Shown here: positions 50,845 to 58,506 of the stretch, piece by piece
Layout: every line of letters begins with the position of its first letter
Position numbering within the stretch: the first letter of the stretch is position 1
DNA from: Lactonifactor longoviformis DSM 17459
GTDB lineage: Bacteria > Bacillota > Clostridia > Lachnospirales > Lachnospiraceae
DNA length: 64,000 bases
Direction of reading: 5' to 3'
Assembly (NCBI RefSeq): GCF_900129135.1
Contig: NZ_FQVI01000007.1
Span: 1-64,000 of the forward strand
Made by a program: the position numbers and the translations under genes
The notes under the pieces: generated by a model
What the model was told of the DNA's origin: nothing
What the model saw: the letters and a program-made list of their open reading frames with translations, nothing else
The model's database searches: none

Positions 50845-52218
50845 GTGGTAAATGTTATTGTTGAGTTATCCAGATATTTGATTATTATTCTCATGGCTTT
50901 GTATACTCTTCAGTGCTTCACTGTGTTTAAAGAGAGAAATGAGAGAGAAAAGAAACATATTTTAAGGAAACAGCTGTTCCTGATTTATTTTATGGATCTG
51001 GTTGCCTTTACGGTTATATTTCTGAAGATACAGAAAATAGAGATCCTGACCTTTTTTGCAGCACAGCTGATCTACTTTACTGTGGTTCAGATCCTGTACC
51101 GCATTATCTATAAAAAGGCGGCTTTTTTGGTATTGAACCATATGTGCATGCTGCTGAGCATAGGATTTATTATGTTGGCAAGACTGGATCTGGAGCGTGC
51201 GGTGAAGCAGTTTCAGATTGTCGTGATTGCCACAGTCATAGCGCTGGTGATACCGGTAATGATCCGCAGGATGAAGTTTCTGAATCAGCTTACCTGGGTC
51301 TATGCCGGTGCAGGCTTTGTGCTGCTGGCCGTCGTGCTGGTATTGGGACGGACGGAATATGGGGCCAAGCTTTCCATTAATCTGGGCGGCTTCTCCTTTC
51401 AGCCCTCTGAATTTGTTAAGATTATTTTCGTGTTTTTTGTGGCCTCCATGCTCTATAAAAACACGGATTTTATACAGGTGGTAAAGGCCACGGTGGTCGC
51501 AGGTGCCTATGTTCTGATACTGGTGGCATCCAAAGACCTGGGAAGTGCGGTGGTATTCTTTATCACATATCTGGCAATGGTATATGTAGCAACCAAAAAA
51601 CCGCTCTATCTGGCGGCGGGTGCAGGGGGCGGCTGTGTGGCGGCTGTGGGCGCCTACTTCTTGTTTAATCATGTGCGTCAGAGAGTAGTGGCGTGGAAGG
51701 ACCCTTTTTCTGTATACGACAGAGAGGGCTATCAGATTGTGCAGTCCCTGTTTGCCATAGGAACCGGAAGCTGGTTTGGTATGGGGCTTTGTCAGGGAGC
51801 GCCTGACTCTATACCGGTCGTAAAGCAGGATTTTATCTTTGCTGCTATCTGTGAAGAACTGGGAGGCATCTTTGCCATGTGTCTGATTCTGGTCTGTATG
51901 AGCCTGTTTTTGATGGTGGTTAATATTTCTCTTCAGATTAAGAATCCATTTTACAAGCTAATTGCGCTGGGACTTGGCACAGAATACGCATTTCAGGTGT
52001 TCCTTACCATAGGAGGCGCTACAAAATTTATCCCGATGACAGGAATTACCCTGCCTCTTGTCAGCTATGGAGGAAGTTCTGTGCTCAGCACGATTATTAT
52101 GCTGGCCATTGTTCAGGGATTATATATTTTAAGAGAAGATGAGGATGAGGAACTTGGAAAGCAGAAAGAGAGAAGAAGAGCTCAGACAAATCAAAAAAGA
52201 GCAAAAACAAAAAGCTAA
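50845..52218 (+). CDS. FtsW/RodA/SpoVE-family peptidoglycan polymerase
   Basis: This 457-aa polytopic membrane glycosyltransferase has about ten helices. GGFSFQPSEFVKI and ITLPLVSYGGSSVLST are SEDS family signatures, with the catalytic-loop region between helices 7 and 8 (around GLCQGAPDSIPVVKQDFIFAAICEELG). The extended N-terminus (about 100 residues with extra helices) is characteristic of the clostridial FtsW-like proteins paired with a PBP. The start is GTG at 50845. It overlaps the PBP gene by 80 bp. Confidence 0.93.
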   Translation: MVNVIVELSRYLIIILMALYTLQCFTVFKERNEREKKHILRKQLFLIYFMDLVAFTVIFLKIQKIEILTFFAAQLIYFTVVQILYRIIYKKAAFLVLNHMCMLLSIGFIMLARLDLERAVKQFQIVVIATVIALVIPVMIRRMKFLNQLTWVYAGAGFVLLAVVLVLGRTEYGAKLSINLGGFSFQPSEFVKIIFVFFVASMLYKNTDFIQVVKATVVAGAYVLILVASKDLGSAVVFFITYLAMVYVATKKPLYLAAGAGGGCVAAVGAYFLFNHVRQRVVAWKDPFSVYDREGYQIVQSLFAIGTGSWFGMGLCQGAPDSIPVVKQDFIFAAICEELGGIFAMCLILVCMSLFLMVVNISLQIKNPFYKLIALGLGTEYAFQVFLTIGGATKFIPMTGITLPLVSYGGSSVLSTIIMLAIVQGLYILREDEDEELGKQKERRRAQTNQKRAKTKS

Positions 52219-53635
52219 GAAGAAGGCAAAAAAGGCCAGAAACAGAGAATATGCCATTGTGTCTTACTTTTTTGTAGCAATTTTTGTAGCACTTATTGGC
52301 TATCTGGTATACTTTGATGCTCTGAAAAGCGAGGAATTTATTAATAGTCCCTACAATAAACGGCAGGATACCTTTGCAGACCGGGTGATCCGCGGAAAGC
52401 TTCTCTCTGCCGACGGAGAGAGTCTGGCCTATACGGAAACAGCGGAGGACGGTTCCGAGACAAGAGTGTATCCCTACGATGATCTTTTTGCCCATGTGGT
52501 GGGTTATACGGAGAAGGGGAAAAGCGGCCTGGAATCTCTGGCCAATTTCCAGCTTCTGACTTCCCATGAAGGATATCTGGGACAGATGCAGAAAGCCTTT
52601 AAGGGAGATAAGGTGATCGGGGACAATGTAATAACTACTCTGGATACCAGTATCCAGAGGGCAGCATATGATGCCCTGGGGGATTATAACGGTGCAGTGG
52701 TTGTGATGGAACCCAAGACTGGCAAAATCCTGGCTATGGTGAGCAAACCAGATTTTAATCCGAATCATCTGGCTGACAACTGGGATGAGCTGGTCAGTGA
52801 CGACAGCAACTCCAGCCTGCTGAATCGGGCGACCCAGGGGGCATATCCTCCAGGCTCTACATTCAAGATTGTGACTTCTCTGGCTTACCTGAGGGAACAT
52901 GGGACCCTGGATGGCTATTCTTTTGACTGCCAGGGCAGTATCACGGTGGGAGAACATACGATTCACTGTTATAACGATACGGTACACGGTCAGGAGGACT
53001 TCACCACAGCCTTTGCCAAATCCTGCAACAGTGCCTTTGCCCAGATTGGTCTGGATCTGGGGGCGGGAGCCCTGAAATCTGCAAGTGAGGACCTGCTGTT
53101 TAATAAAAAACTGCCGGTGGATCTCACGTACAGAAAGAGCCGTTTTTCTCTTGATTCCAGCGCCGGAAAGCCTCTGCTGATGCAGACTTCCATCGGACAG
53201 GGAAATACGCTGGTATCTCCTATGCATATGGCGCTGATCACCAGTGCAGTAGCCAACGAAGGGGAGCTGATGACGCCTTATCTTATTGAGCGGGTGGAGA
53301 ATGACAACGAAGACAAAGTAAGTGAGACAAAGCCGGAAACTTACAAAAGGCTTATGTCTGTGAAAGAGGCGGACACTCTGAAAGAACTGATGATCGATGT
53401 TGTGGAAAACGGTACTGCAAAAAAGCTGAACGGACAGGGCTACACAGCTGCCGGCAAGACAGGGTCGGCAGAGTACGATCAGGGAGGCGAGCGCCAGACC
53501 CACTCCTGGTTTGTGGGGTTTTCTAATGTGGAGGATCCGGATATTGTAGTCAGCGTGATAGCTGAGGGGGCAGGGACAGGCAGTGAGGCCGCCGTTCCCA
53601 TCGCCAGAGCAGTGTTTAATGAATACTATTATTAA
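52139..53635 (+). CDS. Penicillin-binding protein transpeptidase (class B, PbpA-like)
   Basis: This 498-aa protein has a strongly basic cytoplasmic N-terminus (about 1-37), one membrane helix (about 38-60) and an outer transpeptidase domain. Active-site motifs are the Ser240 nucleophile in GSTFK, SCN (about residue 300) and KTGSAE (about 442-447). It cross-links peptidoglycan and presumably partners with the SEDS protein encoded just before, whose 3' end it overlaps by 80 bp in another frame. Two in-frame ATGs (52139 and 52145) are possible starts. Confidence 0.94.
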   Translation: MRMRNLESRKREEELRQIKKEQKQKAKKKAKKARNREYAIVSYFFVAIFVALIGYLVYFDALKSEEFINSPYNKRQDTFADRVIRGKLLSADGESLAYTETAEDGSETRVYPYDDLFAHVVGYTEKGKSGLESLANFQLLTSHEGYLGQMQKAFKGDKVIGDNVITTLDTSIQRAAYDALGDYNGAVVVMEPKTGKILAMVSKPDFNPNHLADNWDELVSDDSNSSLLNRATQGAYPPGSTFKIVTSLAYLREHGTLDGYSFDCQGSITVGEHTIHCYNDTVHGQEDFTTAFAKSCNSAFAQIGLDLGAGALKSASEDLLFNKKLPVDLTYRKSRFSLDSSAGKPLLMQTSIGQGNTLVSPMHMALITSAVANEGELMTPYLIERVENDNEDKVSETKPETYKRLMSVKEADTLKELMIDVVENGTAKKLNGQGYTAAGKTGSAEYDQGGERQTHSWFVGFSNVEDPDIVVSVIAEGAGTGSEAAVPIARAVFNEYYY

Positions 53636-53648
53636 TTTATTTCCTCCC

Positions 53649-53677
53649 TTGCGTGAGAATTGAAAAAGAGTTATACT
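53649..53677 (+). promoter_or_regulatory. Promoter of the Nudix gene
   Basis: TTGCGT (53649-53654) and TATACT (53672-53677) are 17 bp apart and 40 bp before the start codon. Confidence 0.65.
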
Positions 53678-53716
53678 AAAATAGGTTTGAACACAACCGT
53701 ACAGGAGGAATTGCAG

Positions 53717-54169
53717 ATGATTGAAGCAACGAGCTGTGGCGGGGTGGTAATTTATCGTGGCAAAATACTGACCTTGTATAAGACTTACAAGCACAAATAC
53801 GAGGGATGGGTATTACCAAAAGGAACAGTTGAAGCAGGGGAAGACTTTAAAGATACAGCCATACGGGAAGTAAGAGAAGAGGCGGGAGTATCAGCGACCA
53901 TAATTAAGTATGTGGGTAAGAGTCAATACAGTTTCTGCGTGCCGGAGGATATGGTAGAGAAGGATGTACACTGGTATCTGATGGCGGCGAACAGCTATTA
54001 CAGCAAACCTCAGAGAGAGGAATATTTTGTGGATTCTGGGTATTATAAATTCCATGAAGCTTACCATCTGTTGCGCTTTTCCAATGAAAAGCAGATTTTG
54101 GAGAAAGCGTACAATGAATATTTGGATTTGAAAAAGGCAAATCTATGGGGAAATAAGAAATATTTTTAA
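53717..54169 (+). CDS. Nudix hydrolase
   Basis: This 150-aa protein has a complete Nudix box GTVEAGEDFKDTAIREVREEAGV (about residues 36-58, pattern Gx5Ex7REUxEExGU). The start at 53717 follows AGGAGG by 8 bp; the in-frame TTG at 53660 lies within the promoter. The substrate is not evident; diadenosine polyphosphates or nucleotides are possible, and the neighbouring polyphosphate kinase makes a nucleotide/phosphate role reasonable. Confidence 0.92.
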   Translation: MIEATSCGGVVIYRGKILTLYKTYKHKYEGWVLPKGTVEAGEDFKDTAIREVREEAGVSATIIKYVGKSQYSFCVPEDMVEKDVHWYLMAANSYYSKPQREEYFVDSGYYKFHEAYHLLRFSNEKQILEKAYNEYLDLKKANLWGNKKYF

Positions 54170-54172
54170 CGG

Positions 54173-54199
54173 AAGAGGGACTGTTATTCAGTCCCTCTT
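54173..54199 (+). terminator. Hairpin after the Nudix gene
   Basis: AAGAGGGACTG (54173-54183) and CAGTCCCTCTT (54189-54199) form a perfect 11-bp stem with a 5-nt loop, but only a short T-run follows. It may act as a weak terminator or a processing or stability hairpin. Confidence 0.6.
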
Positions 54200-54225
54200 G
54201 CTGAAATTAAAGGAGGTAGCGGACG

Positions 54226-55740
54226 ATGTTGGAGCAGATTGATTTGACAAAGAGCATTGTGAAAAAAGAGTATCATGAAAAAATCGACAGGCTGGAAACC
54301 AGGCTGGCAGAGCTTCAGAGAGAATGCAGAACATTGGGGATTCCTGTGATTATTGTATTTGAAGGCTTTGGCGCAGCGGGCAAAGGCGTGCAGATCAACC
54401 GGCTGATCCATCCTCTGGATCCCAGAGGATTCCAAGTGTTCGCTATCAGCGGTGAGTCTGAGGATGAGAAAATGCACCCCTTTTTGTGGCGATTCTGGAC
54501 AAAGACTCCTGCCAGAGGAAGAATCGCTATCTTTGACAGGAGCTGGTACCGGAAGGTGCTGGTGGACAGGTTTGACAAGAAAACCACGGACGCAGAGCTG
54601 GAATATGCATATCAGGAGATTAATACCTTTGAGAAGCAGCTGAATGACGACGGCACCGTGATCCTTAAGATATTTCTGCATATTGACAAAAAGGAACAGA
54701 AAAAAAGATTCCGGAAGCTTTTGGCCTCTCCGGAGACAGCCTGGCGGGTGAGCAGCGGTGACCTGAAAAGAAACAGAAAGTATGAACTCTACAAAGAGAT
54801 GAATGAGGAGATGCTGGAGAAGACAGACACTTCGTATGCTCCCTGGACCATTGTTGAGGGGATGGATCGGAAGTTTGCCACCATCAAAATCTACCGCACG
54901 GTAATTGACAGGCTGAATGAACAGGTAGAGCTGGTGCGCCGGGCCGGAAAAGAAAAAAAGAAAGCTGAGGCAGAGGGGCAGTCTAAAAAGCCCACAGAGG
55001 AAGATTTAGTATTGAAATCCTCCAGTCTGAGCAGTGTGGATCTGAGCCTTTCGTATACGAAGGACGAGTACAAAGAAAAGCTGAAGAAGCTGCAGGATAA
55101 AATAGCGCTTCTGCACAGTGAGCTGTACCGCAGGAGGATTCCGGTTGTGCTGGGGTTTGAAGGCTGGGATGCGGCGGGAAAGGGCGGCGCAATTAAACGT
55201 CTGACCGAGACAATGGATCCCCGGGGATATGTTGTCAATCCCACAGCTGCTCCCAGCGGTGCGGAAAAAGAGCACCACTATCTGTGGCGGTTCTGGAAAA
55301 CAATACCGAAAAACGGCCACGTGGCTATCTATGACAGAACCTGGTACGGGCGCGTGATGGTAGAAAGAATTGAGGGGTTCTGTACCAAAGAGGAGTGGCA
55401 GAGAGCCTATAAAGAGATCAATGATATGGAAGCTCATCTATCCCGCTCCGGGGCCATTGTCCTGAAATTCTGGATGCACATTGATAAGGATGAGCAGGAG
55501 GCGCGCTTTAAAGAGAGAATGGAGAATCCTGAAAAGCAGTGGAAGATTACGGAGGAGGACTGGAGAAACCGGGAGAAATGGGAACAGTACGAGGAAGCCG
55601 TGAATGAAATGATTATCCGGACCTCCACCTCCTATGCCCCCTGGATTATTGTAGAGGGTAACTGTAAATATTATGCAAGAATCAAAGTCCTGGAATCTGT
55701 GGTACAGGCGATTGAGGAAAGATTGAAGCAAGAGCAGTAA
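54226..55740 (+). CDS. Polyphosphate:AMP phosphotransferase with two PPK2 domains
   Basis: This 504-aa cytoplasmic enzyme has two PPK2 domains in tandem (about 10-235 and 275-500). Walker A loops are GFGAAGKG in the first and GWDAAGKG in the second; the lid motifs are FDRSWYRKVLVDR and YDRTWYGRVMVER. Each half ends with SYAPWTIVEG or SYAPWIIVEG. Tandem PPK2 enzymes phosphorylate AMP to ADP using polyphosphate. The second half keeps the full Asp residues (GWD, EGWDAAGKGGAIKR); the first has Gly in place of Asp in the loop (GFG), and in known enzymes of this layout only one half is active. Confidence 0.93.
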   Translation: MLEQIDLTKSIVKKEYHEKIDRLETRLAELQRECRTLGIPVIIVFEGFGAAGKGVQINRLIHPLDPRGFQVFAISGESEDEKMHPFLWRFWTKTPARGRIAIFDRSWYRKVLVDRFDKKTTDAELEYAYQEINTFEKQLNDDGTVILKIFLHIDKKEQKKRFRKLLASPETAWRVSSGDLKRNRKYELYKEMNEEMLEKTDTSYAPWTIVEGMDRKFATIKIYRTVIDRLNEQVELVRRAGKEKKKAEAEGQSKKPTEEDLVLKSSSLSSVDLSLSYTKDEYKEKLKKLQDKIALLHSELYRRRIPVVLGFEGWDAAGKGGAIKRLTETMDPRGYVVNPTAAPSGAEKEHHYLWRFWKTIPKNGHVAIYDRTWYGRVMVERIEGFCTKEEWQRAYKEINDMEAHLSRSGAIVLKFWMHIDKDEQEARFKERMENPEKQWKITEEDWRNREKWEQYEEAVNEMIIRTSTSYAPWIIVEGNCKYYARIKVLESVVQAIEERLKQEQ

Positions 55741-55751
55741 GGAAAGAAATT

Positions 55752-56078
55752 ATGTTAAAATGGTATAAGAATCTGTATGTGGGCGATACTGCAGAAAAGA
55801 AGAAAAATAAACTGATATGGAAAATCAACCATGGCGCCGGAGTCATTGATGTCTATCTTGTGACGCTTGCTAAGAATCCGGAGAATCTCCTGGAGATATT
55901 TTCTGCAAATCTTCTTCTGCAGAAGCCTCTTCGCCGTACCTGTCCCATGATTGTAGGCCTGGCAAAAGGATATGACGAAGCGGTACAGCTTGTGGCTTTG
56001 ATGGTACAGGAAGTCTATGAGAATACGAAGACCGCAGATGTGCGGGGATATCTGAAACAGAAAGAACTAGAAAAATAA
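55752..56078 (+). CDS. Conserved small hypothetical protein
   Basis: This 108-aa soluble protein belongs to no family I recognise. It begins MLKWYKNLYVGD, carries a basic patch (AEKKKNKLIWKI) and continues with hydrophobic/amphipathic helices (VYLVTLAKNPENLLEIFSANLLLQ). It shows no signal peptide or metal motif. It lies 11 bp after the polyphosphate kinase and 13 bp before the DUF2953 gene, so it is likely cotranscribed. Confidence 0.8.
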   Translation: MLKWYKNLYVGDTAEKKKNKLIWKINHGAGVIDVYLVTLAKNPENLLEIFSANLLLQKPLRRTCPMIVGLAKGYDEAVQLVALMVQEVYENTKTADVRGYLKQKELEK

Positions 56079-56091
56079 TAGGTGTGAGAAT

Positions 56092-57051
56092 ATGCTACAT
56101 ATTATTTTGGGAATACTAAAAGTTATAGCAATCATATTGGGCATTTTGGTAGGACTTGTTCTTCTGCTTCTGCTGTCCCTGCTTCTGGTGCCCCTGCGCT
56201 ACCAGGGAAAGCTGCAGAAGGATGGGAATGGGGTGGCCGGGAGAGGAAAGATTACCTGGCTGGCCCATGGACTGTCTGTGCTAATCCTTTATGAGCATGG
56301 GGAATTCAGGATGAAATTAAGAATTTTAGGGATTCCTGCAGAACGGCTGAAAGGACTGGTGACACGCCTTGGCAAAATTCGTTTCCGGCGGAAAAAGACA
56401 CAGCCGGAAACAAAGAAGCAGCTGAAGACAGCGTCATCCGAGGAGACCAAGCTTCCATATAATACACTGGAGGAGCATACCGAAGAAAAGGAAGAAACTC
56501 TGCAGGGGGGACGCAGTGTACAGGCGGCATTGGAGGAAAGGGAGATACCGGCAAACGAGGACAAAAAGAACAAATTTGCCGCATTTCTGGAGAAACTGAA
56601 GGTGATCCTGTATAATCTATTTCACTTGCCGGAAAAGATTCTTGCGGCAGTCAGAAATATTTACTCAACAACCGGGGAAATATATGGTAGAATGAAAGTG
56701 TTTCTGGAGCTGATAAAGTCAGAGGAATTTTTGGGAGCCAGAACGCTGCTGTGGGGGCAGCTGAGGATACTGCTGCGGAGACTGGGACCGACTAAGATAA
56801 AGGGGACCCTCTCTTACGGTTTCGACGACCCTGCCCTGACCGGTCAGGTATTGGCGGGGCTCAGTTTTTTCTATCCCAAATATGGGGACAGACTGCGTAT
56901 CTACCCATATTTTGACCGAAAGATTCTGGAGACAGATCTCTATCTCAGGGGAAGAATCTACGGGGTTCATTTGCTGGCTGTGGCATGGAAGCTGTATCGT
57001 GATTCTAATATAAAATATATGATAAAAAGATTTAAGCACAAGGAGGAGTAA
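56092..57051 (+). CDS. DUF2953 protein, YtfI-like
   Basis: This 319-aa protein has an N-terminal membrane helix (about 5-38), a charged low-complexity linker (about 100-165, Glu/Lys/Thr-rich) and a C-terminal DUF2953 domain (about 215-300; SYGFDDPALTGQVLAGLSFFYPKYGDRLRIYPYFDR as its core). In Bacillus the homologue YtfI is encoded beside YtfJ/GerW, and the same pair occurs here, which supports a sporulation role. Confidence 0.9.
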   Translation: MLHIILGILKVIAIILGILVGLVLLLLLSLLLVPLRYQGKLQKDGNGVAGRGKITWLAHGLSVLILYEHGEFRMKLRILGIPAERLKGLVTRLGKIRFRRKKTQPETKKQLKTASSEETKLPYNTLEEHTEEKEETLQGGRSVQAALEEREIPANEDKKNKFAAFLEKLKVILYNLFHLPEKILAAVRNIYSTTGEIYGRMKVFLELIKSEEFLGARTLLWGQLRILLRRLGPTKIKGTLSYGFDDPALTGQVLAGLSFFYPKYGDRLRIYPYFDRKILETDLYLRGRIYGVHLLAVAWKLYRDSNIKYMIKRFKHKEE

Positions 57052-57053
57052 TA

Positions 57054-57470
57054 ATGGCAGACGGGAATAATTTTCAGACAACAGTAGATTCTCTTTTTAA
57101 GGGAATGGACAGTTTTATCACAACTAAGACAGTGGTGGGCGAGGCAATTACGGTAGGTGATACCATTATACTTCCGCTCATCGATGTATCCTTTGGAGTG
57201 GCAGCGGGCGCTTTTGCCGATGACAAAAAGAATAATGGTGCCGGAGGCATGGGCGGCAAAGTATCTCCCAGCGCTGTACTTGTAATCTCCAATGGGACAA
57301 CAAAGCTGGTAAATGTTAAGAATCAGGACGGACTTACCAAGATTCTGGATATGGTGCCAGACTTTGTCAATAAGTTTACAGACAAGAAAGCCGATGATAT
57401 TATCGCTCATAATCAGAAGACAGAGGACAAAAAGACAGAAGCGGATTCCCAGGAAGAGCCCACAGACTAG
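57054..57470 (+). CDS. GerW/YtfJ family sporulation protein
   Basis: This 138-aa protein matches GerW: VVGEAITVGDTIILPLIDVSFGVAAGAF (about 24-51), a Gly-rich loop NNGAGGMGGKVSPSAVLVI and a variable acidic tail. In Bacillus, YtfJ is made in the forespore and is needed for normal germination. It begins 2 bp after the YtfI-like gene, so both are translated together. Confidence 0.94.
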   Translation: MADGNNFQTTVDSLFKGMDSFITTKTVVGEAITVGDTIILPLIDVSFGVAAGAFADDKKNNGAGGMGGKVSPSAVLVISNGTTKLVNVKNQDGLTKILDMVPDFVNKFTDKKADDIIAHNQKTEDKKTEADSQEEPTD

Positions 57471-57531
57471 GTGTATTGAAGGAGCGGGTCCCTGCATATA
57501 CTAAAAAGTAAGAGGACAAAAGGAGTCAAAA

Positions 57532-57669
57532 ATGTGTCGTCTCATTGGATTCCTGTTATTTTGGGTAGGAGTGGGAATGCTCATTGCCCTGATATTTCCC
57601 AAGTGCTTTTTTATCGTATTAGTGGCAGCAGGATGCCTGTTAGGGGGATATAATCTATTTTGCAGATAG
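57532..57669 (+). CDS. Small hydrophobic membrane protein, 45 aa
   Basis: An ATG at 57532 with AAGGAG (57520-57525) six bases upstream opens 45 codons ending at TAG 57667-57669. The product starts MCRLIGFLLFWVGVGMLI and holds one or two membrane helices with four cysteines, ending GGYNLFCR. The good ribosome site, the position right after gerW and the terminator immediately after favour a real gene. It may belong with the sporulation cluster; function unknown. Confidence 0.7.
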   Translation: MCRLIGFLLFWVGVGMLIALIFPKCFFIVLVAAGCLLGGYNLFCR

Positions 57670-57678
57670 TGGAAAATA

Positions 57679-57709
57679 AAAAAACCACCGCCAACCGCGA
57701 TGGTTTTTT
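57679..57709. terminator. Bidirectional terminator between the 45-aa gene and rpmB
   Basis: AAAAAACCA (57679-57687) pairs with TGGTTTTTT (57701-57709). The A and T runs make it work for both the plus-strand sporulation genes and the minus-strand rpmB. Confidence 0.88.
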
Positions 57710-57720
57710 ATTTCCTTGCA

Positions 57721-57906
57721 TTACGCTCTTTCAACTTTACCGGACTTCAGGCAAGAAGTACAAACATACATCTTCTTTGAAGCACCGTTCACATTCACTC
57801 TTACAGATTTGATGTTTGATTTCCACATTTTATTAGAACGTCTATGGGAATGGCTCACACTGTTTCCGAAATGAGCGCCCTTTTCACAAATAGCACACTT
57901 TGCCAT
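57721..57906 (-). CDS. rpmB: 50S ribosomal protein L28
   Basis: This 61-aa ribosomal protein begins MAKCAICEKGAHFGN. Four cysteines in two CxxC pairs (CAIC, CTSC) indicate the zinc-binding form of L28. VSHSHRRSNKMWKSNIKSVRV is the typical core. AAGGAGG precedes the ATG on the minus strand. It is transcribed alone and divergently from the Asp23 gene. Confidence 0.97.
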   Translation of the reverse strand: MAKCAICEKGAHFGNSVSHSHRRSNKMWKSNIKSVRVNVNGASKKMYVCTSCLKSGKVERA

Positions 57907-58054
57907 GATAGCACCTCCTTGACATATAAAATAAGTCTGATATACCCTATTACTACAGACTCACAACAATAGTTATTTTAACAGATGGTGGCACTTTTTG
58001 CAAGTAAAAATATAAAAAATTCAAATTATTATTTCATTTTTGTATAAAACAGGT

Positions 58055-58060
58055 TATAAT
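58055..58060 (+). promoter_or_regulatory. -10 element of the Asp23-DAK2 operon
   Basis: A perfect TATAAT lies 73 bp before the Asp23 start codon, with only a weak TTCATT-like -35. It shows that the in-frame sequence upstream of 58133 is leader, not protein. Confidence 0.6.
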
Positions 58061-58132
58061 ACTAACATGATCCGGAAGACTGGCGTCTTGGCACAGAAAC
58101 GGATTTTGAATAATATAGTGGAGGTGTCCGGT

Positions 58133-58489
58133 ATGAATGGTTGTATTGATACAGGATTGGGCAAAATAGTTATTGATACAGATGTGATTGCTACGTACGC
58201 GGGAAGTGTTGCCGTTGAGTGTTTTGGTATCGTAGGAATGGCTGCTGTCAGCATGAAAGACGGGCTCGTTAAGCTTTTGAAAAAGGACAGCTTAAAGCAC
58301 GGAATCAATGTGACGATCAGTGACAATAAGATAGAGTTGGATTTTCACGTAATTGTGGCATATGGTGTTAGTATTTCCGCAGTGTCCGACAATCTAATCA
58401 GCAACGTGAAATATAAAGTAGAAGCCTTTACCGGCATGGAGATTGAGAAGATCAATATCCTTGTGGAAGGCGTACGAGTAATTGATTAA
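58133..58489 (+). CDS. Asp23/Gls24 family envelope stress protein (YloU-like)
   Basis: This 118-aa protein has the Asp23 domain throughout: IVIDTDVIATYAGSVAVECFGIVGMA near the start and VIVAYGVSISAVSDNLISNVKYKVEAFTGMEI later. The start at 58133 follows GGAGGTG by 6 bp. Together with the DAK2 and recG genes this is the yloU-yloV-recG order conserved across Firmicutes. Confidence 0.94.
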   Translation: MNGCIDTGLGKIVIDTDVIATYAGSVAVECFGIVGMAAVSMKDGLVKLLKKDSLKHGINVTISDNKIELDFHVIVAYGVSISAVSDNLISNVKYKVEAFTGMEIEKINILVEGVRVID

Positions 58490-58506
58490 TTAAGGAGGAA
58501 CTTGTT

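Noticed and set aside
52097-53794. 565-aa minus-strand frame opposite the PBP gene
   Set aside because: Antisense of clear transpeptidase motifs; no ribosome site or family features.
58040-58132. N-terminal extension of the Asp23 protein
   Set aside because: It would span the TATAAT promoter element at 58055-58060, and the conserved domain begins after 58133, which has its own GGAGGTG.
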